From positions 1 to 43,843 of the forward strand of contig JAZTWW010000059.1 in the NCBI GenBank assembly GCA_045636065.1: DNA of 43,843 nt, written 5' to 3'. Each line of letters starts with the position of its first letter. The first letter of the stretch is position 1. A program made the translations under genes and the position numbers. The notes under the pieces are model-generated. The model saw only the letters and a program-made list of their open reading frames with translations. It made no database searches and had not been told where the DNA came from. Positions 8,606-16,967 of this stretch are shown here, in pieces. This DNA is from RGIG5050 sp045636065 (GTDB lineage Bacteria > Verrucomicrobiota > Kiritimatiellia > RFP12 > UBA1067).

Positions 8606-10330
8606 TCAGGGTTTGTAGCCGTCCTTAAGGCTTACCGTCCGGTTGAAGACTGGGCTTTCCTTCGAATGGTCCCTTGAGTCGGCGCAGAAGTACCCGGTGC
8701 GCTCGAACTGGAAGCGCTCGCCGGGCGCAGCCGAAGCGAGCGACGGCTCGACGTACGCCTTCACCACCTTGAGCGAATCCGGGTTCATGTACTTCAGGAA
8801 CTCCTTGGGTCCGTCCTTCAATGGATCCTTCTCCGTGAAAAGCTGCGAGTAGAGGCGCACCTCGGCCGGGACGCCGGTCGCAGCGTCCACCCAATGGATC
8901 GTGCCCTTGACCTTGCGCCCGTCGGGGGCGTTCCCGCCCCAGCTGCCCTCGTCCCATACGGCCCTTATGAGCGTAACGCGGCCGGAGGCGTCCTTCTCGA
9001 AGCCTGTGCACTTGACGATGCAGGCACCCCTGAGGCGCACCTCGCGATCGGGTGCGAGGCGGAAGAACTTCTTCTCCGGCACCTCCATGAAGTCAGCCCT
9101 TTCGATCCACACTTCACGGGAGAAGGGAATCTTCCTCGTGCCGGCAGCCTCGTCAAGCGGATTGTTCGGGGCCTCGACGTCCCTTGAGACGCCCTCGGGC
9201 CAGTTTTCTATGACGAGCTTCACAGGGTCGATGACGGCCATGCGCCTCAAGGCGGTGCGGTTGAGGTCCTCGCGGACGCACCATTCGAGAAGCGCGGGAT
9301 CGCTTTCGCTCTCGTACTTGGATACGCCGACCCTTTCGCAGAATTCGCGTATGGCAGCAGGCGTGTAGCCCCTGCGGCGCATGCCGCATACGGTTGGCAT
9401 TCTAGGATCGTCCCACCCGGAGACGTGCCCTTCCGTGACAAGCTGCAGGAGAAGGCGCTTGCTCATCACCGTGTGGGTGATGTTGAGGCGCGCGAACTCG
9501 CGCTGCTGGGGGCGTATCTTGACGCCGTTCCTGACGACGAGCATGCCCATCTCGTCGAGTCTGTCGACAACCCAGTCGTAGAGGGGCCTGTGCACCTCGA
9601 ACTCGAGCGTGCACATCGAGTTCGTGACTCCCTCGAGCGCATCCTCGATCGGATGCGCGAAATCGTACATGGGATATATGCACCACTTGGACCCGAGATG
9701 GTAGTGGTCCACATGGCGTATGCGGTAGATGACGGGATCGCGGAAATGGATGTTGGGCGAGGACATGTCGATCTTCGCCCTGAGGCACCATTCGCCGTCG
9801 GCGTACTTGCCGTCGCGCATCTCGCGGAAAATCCTAAGGTTGCGCTCGGGAGAGGTGTCCCTCGACGGCGAAGGCGTACCAGGCCTTTCGGGGACACCGC
9901 GGTACTCCTTCCATTCGTCCTGCGTAAGGTTGCAGCAATACGCCTGCCCGGCGAGGATAAGCCTTTCGGCTATGTCGTACATCCTGTCGAACATGTTGGA
10001 GGCGTTGTAGAAGCCGGGCTCCTTGCCGTCGCCCTCGCCGCTCCACTCGAAGCCGAGCCAGCGGATGTCCTTCTTGATGTTCTCGGCGTACTCGTCCGTC
10101 TCCTTGGCGGGATTGGTGTCGTCCATCCTAAGATGGCACTGGCCCCCGAAGAGGGCCGCCATGCCGAAGTCGACGCACACGGCCTTGGCGTGGCCGATGT
10201 GAATGTAGCCATTGGGCTCGGGCGGGAAGCGCGTTACGACCACGCCTCCCGTCCTGCCCGCCTCTACCCCCTCTTCTATCCACTGGCGCAGAAAATGGCG
10301 CGCTGTGTCAGGCGTATTGTCAATCGACAT
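8606..10330 (-). CDS. glnS: glutaminyl-tRNA synthetase
   Basis: Charges tRNA-Gln directly with glutamine, so this organism need not rely only on the GatCAB transamidation route. The 574 aa carry the class I HIGH motif in PPEPNGYIHIGHAKA (HIGH 44-47), the GlnRS/GluRS catalytic core (CHLRMDDTNPAKE, SPSRDTSPERNLRIF, DPVIYRIRH), the KMSKS-equivalent VMSKR in LNITHTVMSKRLLL, and the two-part beta-barrel anticodon-binding region ending YFCADSRDHSKESPVFNRTVSLKD. It starts 9 bases after the LA_2272-like gene stop and has only a weak SD (GGTGAGA), so it probably depends on that gene for transcription and perhaps for translation. Confidence 0.97.
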   Translation of the reverse strand: MSIDNTPDTARHFLRQWIEEGVEAGRTGGVVVTRFPPEPNGYIHIGHAKAVCVDFGMAALFGGQCHLRMDDTNPAKETDEYAENIKKDIRWLGFEWSGEGDGKEPGFYNASNMFDRMYDIAERLILAGQAYCCNLTQDEWKEYRGVPERPGTPSPSRDTSPERNLRIFREMRDGKYADGEWCLRAKIDMSSPNIHFRDPVIYRIRHVDHYHLGSKWCIYPMYDFAHPIEDALEGVTNSMCTLEFEVHRPLYDWVVDRLDEMGMLVVRNGVKIRPQQREFARLNITHTVMSKRLLLQLVTEGHVSGWDDPRMPTVCGMRRRGYTPAAIREFCERVGVSKYESESDPALLEWCVREDLNRTALRRMAVIDPVKLVIENWPEGVSRDVEAPNNPLDEAAGTRKIPFSREVWIERADFMEVPEKKFFRLAPDREVRLRGACIVKCTGFEKDASGRVTLIRAVWDEGSWGGNAPDGRKVKGTIHWVDAATGVPAEVRLYSQLFTEKDPLKDGPKEFLKYMNPDSLKVVKAYVEPSLASAAPGERFQFERTGYFCADSRDHSKESPVFNRTVSLKDGYKP

Positions 10331-10339
10331 TTAAGGATC

Positions 10340-11008
10340 TCACCAGCCGACGTTCAGGAACGGGAAGAACGGGATGGGGCCGCCGAAGTTGACGTTGATG
10401 AGGCCAAGCTGGAGACCGTCAAGGCCGCTGGAGACGTTGACGAGACCGACCTGAAGGCCATTCATGTCATCGTTGACGTTGTTCCAGAGACCGACCTGGA
10501 TGCCGTTGGCTTCATCAGCGCCGTTGTAGATGGCGGGAAGCTGAAGGCCGTTCACGGTGTTGGCGACATTGGCGAGAGCGCCAAGCTGCAGGCCGTTCGC
10601 GGTGCCGGCGTCGTTGACGAGCGCCGCGAGCTGGATGCCGCGGGCCTTGCCGTCGGTGCCGTTGTAGAAGACGGCCGTCTGAAGGCCCGTCATGGTTTCG
10701 GCCGTGTAGGAGGAGAAGAAACCGAACTGCCAGCCGGTCATGCTCTGCTCGACGATCGAGACGCCGTTGAGACCGAGGCCGGTGAAGTTGCCGCGCGTGC
10801 GCGTTACGCCGTACACGGGGCAGAAGTCGAGACCGCGGAAGTTGCGGCTCTGCCCGTAGAAGAGTGTGAGCCTGAGGCCGTCGATCCTGTATTCGGGTGT
10901 GGGCAGCTCGCCAGGCGACCAGATGGCGAACTGAAGGTATCCGTGCTGGTCGGCAGAAGCGAAAAGCGCCATGACCGACACCGTCAATAGACCGAGAAGC
11001 TTCTTCAT
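10340..11008 (-). CDS. exported LA_2272-like surface-repeat protein
   Basis: A 222-aa protein with a clear signal peptide (MKKLLGLLTVSVMALFASA, cleavage about residue 19). The rest consists of imperfect repeats of about 20 residues built on GLQLGALxN / GIQVGLWNN / GLQVGLVNVSS / GLQLGLINV, a pattern of the LA_2272/LA_2273 surface-repeat family known from Leptospira. The repeats suggest a beta-rich fold in the periplasm or outer membrane. It ends FPFLNVGW; a terminal aromatic residue is common in outer-membrane beta-proteins. It has a strong promoter and an ideal SD (GGAGG, 4-5 nt spacing), so expression is probably high. It is oddly placed directly upstream of glnS. Confidence 0.8.
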   Translation of the reverse strand: MKKLLGLLTVSVMALFASADQHGYLQFAIWSPGELPTPEYRIDGLRLTLFYGQSRNFRGLDFCPVYGVTRTRGNFTGLGLNGVSIVEQSMTGWQFGFFSSYTAETMTGLQTAVFYNGTDGKARGIQLAALVNDAGTANGLQLGALANVANTVNGLQLPAIYNGADEANGIQVGLWNNVNDDMNGLQVGLVNVSSGLDGLQLGLINVNFGGPIPFFPFLNVGW

Positions 11009-11037
11009 TATGACCTCCTGAGGTTTCTGATGCTGAT

Positions 11038-11066
11038 ATTATACGCTTATTTTTCCATTAAAGCAA
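11038..11066 (-). promoter_or_regulatory. sigma70-type promoter of LA_2272-like gene and glnS operon
   Basis: On the minus strand TTGCTT (11066-11061), 17-bp spacer, TATAAT (11043-11038). It overlaps the last codons of ubiE, so the two operons abut without a spacer. The leader is about 25 nt and includes GGAGG at 11018-11014. Confidence 0.8.
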
Positions 11067-11743
11067 GTGTTTTCACGCCCAAATCCTACAGCGGTCGCGG
11101 CGGGGAGGAAAGTTCTGCGTGAAATGGCGGTAAAACCGGCCGCACACGCGGCGTCGGAGAATTCCCCGACGCCGTCCATTGCGGCTATGCTGCGCCTCAG
11201 ATGCCCGTACTCCGAGAGCGCCCCCCTCGCAAAGATGCGTGGAGCAAGCCAGAGCCACGACGAGACGATCGCAGGCACGATAAGGCCGTGCGGCCTGAAG
11301 AACTCGAGGACATGGAGCCGCCCGCCCGGCCTTACGACGCGCGCCGCCTCCTTGAGGGCCGCCGCCCTGTCGGGGAAGTTCCTGAAGCCGAACGCGCACA
11401 TGGCGCAGTCGAACGATGCGTCCTCGAACGGCAGATTGGCCGCATCGGCCACGGCGAGGGAATCGTATGACGCGGCGGCCTCAGGCTTCGAGCGCGCCAC
11501 GTCAAGCATGGCGTTAGAGATGTCTATCCCGTCGATGCTCGATCCGGGAAGCACCCTTTTTACGGCCACGCCTAGATCGCCCGTTCCGCAGGCAATGTCG
11601 AGGATCCTCGCCCGAGCGGGCAATGAAGATGCGATCGCGCGCGCGAAGGTTGCCCTCCAGCGCCCGTCGAGACCGAGCGAGAGCACCCGGTTCATGAAAT
11701 CGTACCTTGGCGCGATTCCGCCGAAGATTTCAGGGATTCCCAC
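11039..11743 (-). CDS. ubiE: UbiE/MenG-type C-methyltransferase
   Basis: SAM-dependent methyltransferase of the quinone biosynthesis family (demethylmenaquinone or 2-octaprenyl-methoxybenzoquinol C-methylation). It has the family N-terminus IFGGIAPRYDFMNRVLSLGLDGRW, motif I ILDIACGTGDLG, DGIDISNAMLD, and CAFGFRNFPD...ALKEAARVVRPGGRLHVLEF. No other menaquinone gene lies in this window apart from two prenyl synthases. GTG at 11743 was chosen because GGAG sits 7 nt upstream and homology begins there; it overlaps the upstream gene by 14 bases. At 234 aa its length is normal. The C-terminal ten or so residues after VGFGREN look non-conserved and overlap the next promoter. Confidence 0.9.
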   Translation of the reverse strand: MGIPEIFGGIAPRYDFMNRVLSLGLDGRWRATFARAIASSLPARARILDIACGTGDLGVAVKRVLPGSSIDGIDISNAMLDVARSKPEAAASYDSLAVADAANLPFEDASFDCAMCAFGFRNFPDRAAALKEAARVVRPGGRLHVLEFFRPHGLIVPAIVSSWLWLAPRIFARGALSEYGHLRRSIAAMDGVGEFSDAACAAGFTAISRRTFLPAATAVGFGRENTCFNGKISV

Positions 11744-13889
11744 CGCCGAGCTCCGCCTCAGCCGCGGCCTTGCGCGCGGCGGCCTCCGCCGCAGCCTCCA
11801 AAGCGGCCGCCTCAAGCTCCGACTCGAAGCGGCGGGCGAAGCCCCCGAGACGGCGCACCTGACGTTCAAGGGCCCACAGCGCGAAAAGCCACTTCTCCTT
11901 GAAATGGTAGCACGCCTTGAGCTGCGGCTCGAAACTCTCGAAGCTTTCACGCTGGCAGGAGAAGATCCACTCCGTGCGCTTCGAACGGTATTCGAAGCCC
12001 TTGAGGAACGATTCCCCCATGTCCTTGAGAGGGAGGGTCGGATGGAGATTGGCGAAGCGGACGAGCGTTCTCGCGAACGTCGCGGTGTAGTATGAGAAGA
12101 TCGCCTCGAGGTTCTCTTCGGTCATCGACGTATCGGGCCACCCGAACGATCCCCTGACGCTGCAGAGGCTCACTCTCGTCGGCATGAGCCGTCCGGCGCG
12201 GATGTCAAAGTCGAAGTCGAAGATCTCCTTGCCGACGCCATAGTAGCAGCTCTGCTTGACGGGATCGTACTTCTTCATTATCATCGTCTGCGCGGCGGCG
12301 TCGCCCAAGAGGAACGCAAGCTCGCTTAGGATGCGCGGATCCTCGCCCGCGTCCGCGCCGCCGAACTCGCCCGCGACCTGAAAGTTCGCGGAGGGTATGT
12401 CCATCATGGGCCAGCCCTCGCAGCGGGTGCGGATGAAATACTCCGCGGCGGCATCGCTCTTCTCGCCGGCCCTGTACTTGAGGAGCCTATATTCCGCAAG
12501 CGACATTCCGAGGTTCTTGAAGGCCTGCACACGCGTCAGCACGTAGTTCGCGTACCCCAGCCTGCGGTGCGAAAGGCGCTTCTCCACGAGGCTCTGCACG
12601 AGCGGGCTGCGGTTCGTCTTGTAGACGACTTCGCGCGTTCTGCCGGCGCCCACGTCGACGGCCTCGTTGGGGTCCGTCCTCAGCTCGTAGACGTTCGCAT
12701 ACTCCACGTACTCGTCGCGGCTCATGAGCGCGCGCAGGTTGGACAGCAGTATCTCGCTTCTCGCGTCCACGCCCTTGTGGAAGACTGGCCTGCCGTTGAC
12801 GTACGTCGCTCCCGGCAGAGCCGTGCGCCTGTCGTCGAACGCCCTTGAAGCGCCATCGCCCATAAGGCTGTAGACCTCGCCCGTCAAGTGCATGTAGAGG
12901 AACTCGATGAAATCTGGGCTCTTGTCGTCTGTGAGCGTCGGGCGCGTCATCTGTGCGCGGACCTGCGAGGCGATCTCCTCCATCTGCACGGCGGCCTCCT
13001 CGCCGCCGATCCTGCCCAGGGTGATCGACTCCATGACGCGCTCCATGAGCGGCACGATGTAGTGGATCGCATATCCGCGCGGAAGCCCGAAGAGCTCGAT
13101 CTCGTGGTGGCCGTGGAACTTCGTCTGCCTGAGGAAGCTTTCGCGGCTCCCCTCGAAGACGCCCGTCATCTCCCTCAGCTCCTTGACGAACTCGTCGTAG
13201 TCGTCGCGGGCGCGCGCAACGAACGCGGAGAAATCGCTGTAGGAGAGGAAATGGACACCCTTGGCGCTATGGTAGTACCTCAAGCGCGTGGAGATGCGCT
13301 TTCTCGACCCGTTGACGGCCGCGCGCATCTCGGCGGGCGTCCACGCAAGGGGCTTCACCCTCCACTCCTGCCCGAGCTGCCTGAAATGGGTGAGCGTCAT
13401 GTCGTTGCGCTCGACCATCTGCACGTCCTCAAGGCCGAACCCGAGATCGCCGACGAGCCATCTGTCGAGCGCGACGAGCTTGCGCGTCGGGACGTCGCGC
13501 TGCGAGACCTCTATGCGCCGGCCGACGACGTTCGCGCAAAGGACGCTGTCGACGAGCGTCTTGCCGCGCTTAGCGGGCGAAAGCTTCGAGAGCGACCAGA
13601 ACTGCCCGCCGAGAAGCGGGATCGCAGCAACCGAATGGTTGCCGGTCGTGATGGTGAGCACCCTGCCCTTGGCGCCTCTCTTGAGGGCGGACTTCTCGAC
13701 CATGAGCACGCTCGCGTGCTCGCCAAGGTGGCTCTTTATGCCGTCTTCGAAAATGAATGTATCGTCTTTGAGATCCCATGCGTGGAACGTGCGCTCACGC
13801 CCCATCGCCCGCGTCCGGACGCTTCCAGCGCGCCGCTTTCCTTCGGATTGCATGCGCGAGATGAAATGCCTGACGGGGTGGCGCTTCAT
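11730..13889 (-). CDS. unrecognised 719-aa protein
   Basis: No family recognised. There is no signal peptide or membrane helix, so it is probably cytoplasmic. The N-terminus is strongly basic (MKRHPVRHFISRMQSEGKRR). The middle includes KFHGHHEIELFGLPRGYAIH and an aromatic- and Asp-rich stretch GKEIFDFDFDIRAGRLMPTR (about residues 555-575). The last 40 residues form an Ala/Glu-rich helix (ELEAAALEAAAEAAARKAAA), a likely coiled coil. ATG 13889 overlaps the stop of the MurU-AmgK-like gene by four bases, which implies coupled synthesis and perhaps a shared role. It is followed by ubiE. Codon pattern and composition match its neighbours; it does not look recently acquired. Confidence 0.85.
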   Translation of the reverse strand: MKRHPVRHFISRMQSEGKRRAGSVRTRAMGRERTFHAWDLKDDTFIFEDGIKSHLGEHASVLMVEKSALKRGAKGRVLTITTGNHSVAAIPLLGGQFWSLSKLSPAKRGKTLVDSVLCANVVGRRIEVSQRDVPTRKLVALDRWLVGDLGFGLEDVQMVERNDMTLTHFRQLGQEWRVKPLAWTPAEMRAAVNGSRKRISTRLRYYHSAKGVHFLSYSDFSAFVARARDDYDEFVKELREMTGVFEGSRESFLRQTKFHGHHEIELFGLPRGYAIHYIVPLMERVMESITLGRIGGEEAAVQMEEIASQVRAQMTRPTLTDDKSPDFIEFLYMHLTGEVYSLMGDGASRAFDDRRTALPGATYVNGRPVFHKGVDARSEILLSNLRALMSRDEYVEYANVYELRTDPNEAVDVGAGRTREVVYKTNRSPLVQSLVEKRLSHRRLGYANYVLTRVQAFKNLGMSLAEYRLLKYRAGEKSDAAAEYFIRTRCEGWPMMDIPSANFQVAGEFGGADAGEDPRILSELAFLLGDAAAQTMIMKKYDPVKQSCYYGVGKEIFDFDFDIRAGRLMPTRVSLCSVRGSFGWPDTSMTEENLEAIFSYYTATFARTLVRFANLHPTLPLKDMGESFLKGFEYRSKRTEWIFSCQRESFESFEPQLKACYHFKEKWLFALWALERQVRRLGGFARRFESELEAAALEAAAEAAARKAAAEAELGGGNP

Positions 13890-15769
13890 CGGCTGGAGCC
13901 TCCGTGACGGCCGTGATGGCCGTGATGGTGGTGGGAATGGGAATGCCCGGATCGCATCGACTCGCGGGCGATCATGTCCTCGGCGAATGCGCCGACGGCC
14001 TCAAGGCCGGCATCGTCCGCGGCTTCAAGCAGGTTTTCAAGGGCGGGAAGGATGAATCCCTCGAATCTCGGCTGCCCGACGGACGAAAGGCGGCAGAAGG
14101 CGCCTATCGCCTGCACGAGGCGCTGCACCGCGCCCTTTTCGAGGGAATCGACGGGATAGAGCTCCTTGAGCTTCCTGCGCTCCAGCTCGCCCAGCGGGAC
14201 GTACGGATCGTAGAGGAGGCTAGCGACATCGTATGCCGCCGGCCCGAGGCGCATCCCCTGGAAATCGATGAACACCGGTTTCGCGCCGTCCCTGTAGAGG
14301 ACGTTCGAGCTCTGGAAATCGCGGTGGAGGAGAACCTTGGGGGCGGCATCAAGCTCGGCTGCGACGGCCTCCAGCTCTTCGCGCACCTTCTCTGGAAGGG
14401 CCTCAAGCCCCCAGCGCCCCTTGACGGCGTGGTCCTCGAAAAGCGAGCGCTCCCATTTGAAGAGCCCCAGATCGAACGCATCCTCAAGCTCCACGCCGCG
14501 CGACGCCTCAAGGCCCTTCTCGTGGAAACGCCTGAGCTCCTCGACGACAGGCGCATAGAGGCGAGCTAAATCGGCGCCTTTAACGTTGGCGCGGTCTTCA
14601 AGGCTCTCGGGGCCGAGATCCTCAAGGGCGAGCGCCTTTTCGCCAGGGATGTCGGCAAGCACCTTGACGGCGCTCACTCCGGCCGCGGCGAGAAGCCTCG
14701 CGTGCGAAGCGTACCTTGCGTTCTCGCCGCGCCTGGAATCGTCGTAGAGTATCGCGATGGCGCGGTCGTTCCCGCATATGAGCCGCCAGAACGACCTGTC
14801 GCTTCCGCGCGAACCCAAAAACTCGGCGGCTGCATCGTCAAGGCTCCACCCGAGCGCGGCGGCAAGGGCCGCGAGACGGCGCGCGTCGCCGCTCGCCCCG
14901 GCCTCGACGAGCTGTTTTACGCCTACTATGGAGGTGCGTGTGAATTCGCCTCCGACGAGGCCGCCAGTAACGACGGTGCCCGCGAGATCGGCGGAATCGA
15001 GAAGCTTGACGCCCTCGAAGATGACGTTCGGATTGCCCATGAAGCGCTCGCCGTCTAAGGCGGAGTGCGCCTCAAGGTACCTTTCAAGAGTTCCCGCGTC
15101 GGCCCAGTAGGAGCCTTCCACCTCCGCTCCGACGACGAACCTCGCGTCTTTCATCATCGCGTTCTCGTACGCCTCGACTATCGACGATTTCGGGCGGTCC
15201 GGGAGATAGCCTATGACATCGGGGGAAAGAAGCGCGGCGCCGCAGTACGTCGCGGTGCCCCAGTCGCCTGCGATGTCGCTGTGCCAGTTGCAGATGCGGC
15301 CCTCGAAGTCGGGCTCGACGGTCTTCGGGCCAAACCCGGAGCTTATCCATGCCCCGGCGAAGCGCCCGCTCCTCTCAAAGGCCTCGAAGATCGGCTCTGG
15401 GGCGAGGTCCTCTATGACAATATCGCCGTTGACGAGCCAGAAAGGCTCATCTCCTATCCATCCGCTGAGGGGCTTCAAGACGCCGCCGGTGCCGAGGATC
15501 TCACTCTCGCGGCTTACGGATATGGAAACCTCGCCCTCGGATGCCATCGCGTAGTCGCGGCACCACTTCTCCACCTGGTCCGGGAGATGGTGCGCATTGA
15601 CCATGAACTCCTTGACGCCCCACGACCTCAATAGCATCACTATGCGCTCTATCATGGGAACGCCCCACATCGGCATCAGGGGCTTCGGCCTTACGAGGGT
15701 GAGGGGCCTTAGCCTCTCGCCGAAACCGGCCGCAAGAACGACCGCCTTCTTCGCACATGCGCTTTTCAT
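13886..15769 (-). CDS. fused MurU-like nucleotidyltransferase and AmgK-like sugar kinase
   Basis: A 627-aa, two-domain protein. The N-terminal domain (about 1-235) is a nucleotidyltransferase: VVLAAGFGERLRPLT (10-24), KP (29-30), GTGGVL and WLVNGDIVIEDL. The C-terminal domain (about 300-600) is an aminoglycoside-phosphotransferase-fold kinase with LLHRDFQSSNVLYRDG (catalytic HxD), VFIDFQGMRLGPAAYDVASL (metal-binding D) and IGAFCRLSSVGQPRFEGF, which resembles AmgK. In pseudomonads separate AmgK (anomeric MurNAc/GlcNAc kinase) and MurU (uridylyltransferase) recycle cell-wall sugars to UDP-MurNAc; here both steps would sit in one chain. The last 20 residues are His-rich (SHSHHHHGHHGRHG). ATG 15769 overlaps the folB-like stop. 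The exact sugar is inferred. Confidence 0.83.
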   Translation of the reverse strand: MKSACAKKAVVLAAGFGERLRPLTLVRPKPLMPMWGVPMIERIVMLLRSWGVKEFMVNAHHLPDQVEKWCRDYAMASEGEVSISVSRESEILGTGGVLKPLSGWIGDEPFWLVNGDIVIEDLAPEPIFEAFERSGRFAGAWISSGFGPKTVEPDFEGRICNWHSDIAGDWGTATYCGAALLSPDVIGYLPDRPKSSIVEAYENAMMKDARFVVGAEVEGSYWADAGTLERYLEAHSALDGERFMGNPNVIFEGVKLLDSADLAGTVVTGGLVGGEFTRTSIVGVKQLVEAGASGDARRLAALAAALGWSLDDAAAEFLGSRGSDRSFWRLICGNDRAIAILYDDSRRGENARYASHARLLAAAGVSAVKVLADIPGEKALALEDLGPESLEDRANVKGADLARLYAPVVEELRRFHEKGLEASRGVELEDAFDLGLFKWERSLFEDHAVKGRWGLEALPEKVREELEAVAAELDAAPKVLLHRDFQSSNVLYRDGAKPVFIDFQGMRLGPAAYDVASLLYDPYVPLGELERRKLKELYPVDSLEKGAVQRLVQAIGAFCRLSSVGQPRFEGFILPALENLLEAADDAGLEAVGAFAEDMIARESMRSGHSHSHHHHGHHGRHGGSSR

Positions 15770-16161
15770 GGAGCGGCCCCTTCCATGCACTCCTCCCTTG
15801 CGAGCGTGATCGACGCCGAGACTTTTTCGACGCCCTCCACGCCGCCGGGCTTGGACACTGTGAGAGAAACGGAGTCTATTCTCATGTCGGCGCCCATCGT
15901 CGCGCGCGCGGCCACGAAAGCGGCCCTTTCAAGAAGGTTGCACTTCGCCTCCGAGAGAGACTTTCTCGCGGCGGCCGCCACGGCCACGTAGTCCACAGCG
16001 TCTTCAAGGCGGTCGCTCATCGCGGCGGGGAGCATGTCGAAGGATATCTCCGCATCGACCGACACAAGGGTGGGGGCTACGCGCTCCTCGGGTCTATCGC
16101 CGAGGATGCATTCCACCGACATGCCGTCTATGCGGAAAATGCCTTTCATGGCGCCTTTCAT
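15766..16161 (-). CDS. folB: FolB-like dihydroneopterin aldolase
   Basis: FolB converts 7,8-dihydroneopterin to 6-hydroxymethyl-dihydropterin and glycolaldehyde in folate synthesis. The small protein (131 aa) shows the family pattern IDGMSVECILGDRPEERVAP (active-site Glu in VEC), a DAVDYVAVAAAARKSL helix, CNLLERAAFVAA, and the SKPGGVEG segment with the conserved Lys. Start choice is uncertain. ATG 16161 overlaps the upstream stop (ATGA); ATG 16149, four residues later, gives the usual family length and has AAAGG just upstream. No other folate gene is nearby, so paralogues that act in other pterin steps cannot be excluded. Confidence 0.8.
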   Translation of the reverse strand: MKGAMKGIFRIDGMSVECILGDRPEERVAPTLVSVDAEISFDMLPAAMSDRLEDAVDYVAVAAAARKSLSEAKCNLLERAAFVAARATMGADMRIDSVSLTVSKPGGVEGVEKVSASITLAREECMEGAAP

Positions 16162-16964
16162 CTCCACTGCATGCGCTGGCGCTGCTGCTTGATCTTAGGC
16201 TCCTCAAGATGGAGGGCATACCACTGATCGGCGAGGCCGGCGTTGGAGAAATGGGTGACGCGGTTGTTCATCAGATGCTCGTGGTTCGTCTTGAGCGTCT
16301 GGTTGTCGCTCTTCTTGAGGGCGGCCGTAAGGAGCTTGAACGCCCCGTCCACATCGTTGCGCTTGAGGAGTATCCAGCTCATGGCCGCGACGGGCAGCAC
16401 GTTCTGGTTGTACCTTGCGCGCTTGACGGCCTTCTCGAACACCTTCATTATCTCAGGCGTCTCGGCGCCCTTCATGTACATGCGCGCGATCTTCATCGCG
16501 GAGGTGACGGGATCGACGAAGAGGACCTTGGGCATGAGCCTGTCGACGTCATCGAAATCCTTGAGCATCCAGTGGAGCTGGAACTGGGCCGTGGCGATCT
16601 GGCGCTTCATGAGCGGCACCCAGTTGTCGTAGGCGTGCATGGCCTCGGTGGCCTGGAGCGCCGCGCCGACGTAACGGCGCTGGTCGCGCAACATCTCGGC
16701 CTGGGCCTCCTTCATGCTGCCCGGCGGACGGATCTGCCAGCGCTGGGTCTTCGCCTGGATCTGCTTCTGGCCGTCGACGAGGATGCCCTGGACTATCTCC
16801 ATGCAGAGTTTCACCTTCGACTGGACCTTGCGGCCTATGACGAACTGCGAAACGAAGAAGACGGCCACGCCGAGAGTGATGCTCCAGCCCGTGGAATCCG
16901 TCCCCCACCAAAGCGCGCCGCCCGCGGCGGCTGCAAGAATAGAAGATATCAGAAATGCGTACAT
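16158..16964 (-). CDS. membrane-anchored TPR-like protein of unknown function
   Basis: A 268-aa protein with two N-terminal membrane helices (about 3-22 and 27-45, with WWGTDSTG between them), then a soluble part of paired helices (QATEAMHAYDNWVPLMKRQI, TSAMKIARMYMKGAETPEIM, LPVAAMSWILLKRNDVDGAF) that resembles tetratricopeptide-type repeats. It ends in a basic, Gln-rich stretch. Function unknown; probably a scaffold at the inner membrane. ATG lies 3 bases after the NYN gene stop, with AAGGGC as SD, and its own stop overlaps the folB-like start. Confidence 0.8.
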   Translation of the reverse strand: MYAFLISSILAAAAGGALWWGTDSTGWSITLGVAVFFVSQFVIGRKVQSKVKLCMEIVQGILVDGQKQIQAKTQRWQIRPPGSMKEAQAEMLRDQRRYVGAALQATEAMHAYDNWVPLMKRQIATAQFQLHWMLKDFDDVDRLMPKVLFVDPVTSAMKIARMYMKGAETPEIMKVFEKAVKRARYNQNVLPVAAMSWILLKRNDVDGAFKLLTAALKKSDNQTLKTNHEHLMNNRVTHFSNAGLADQWYALHLEEPKIKQQRQRMQWR

Positions 16965-16967
16965 TTA

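Noticed and set aside
11039..11950. Longer ubiE frame starting inside the 719-aa gene
   Set aside because: The extension is an Arg/Ser-rich frame shadow; GTG 11743 has an SD and matches the family start.
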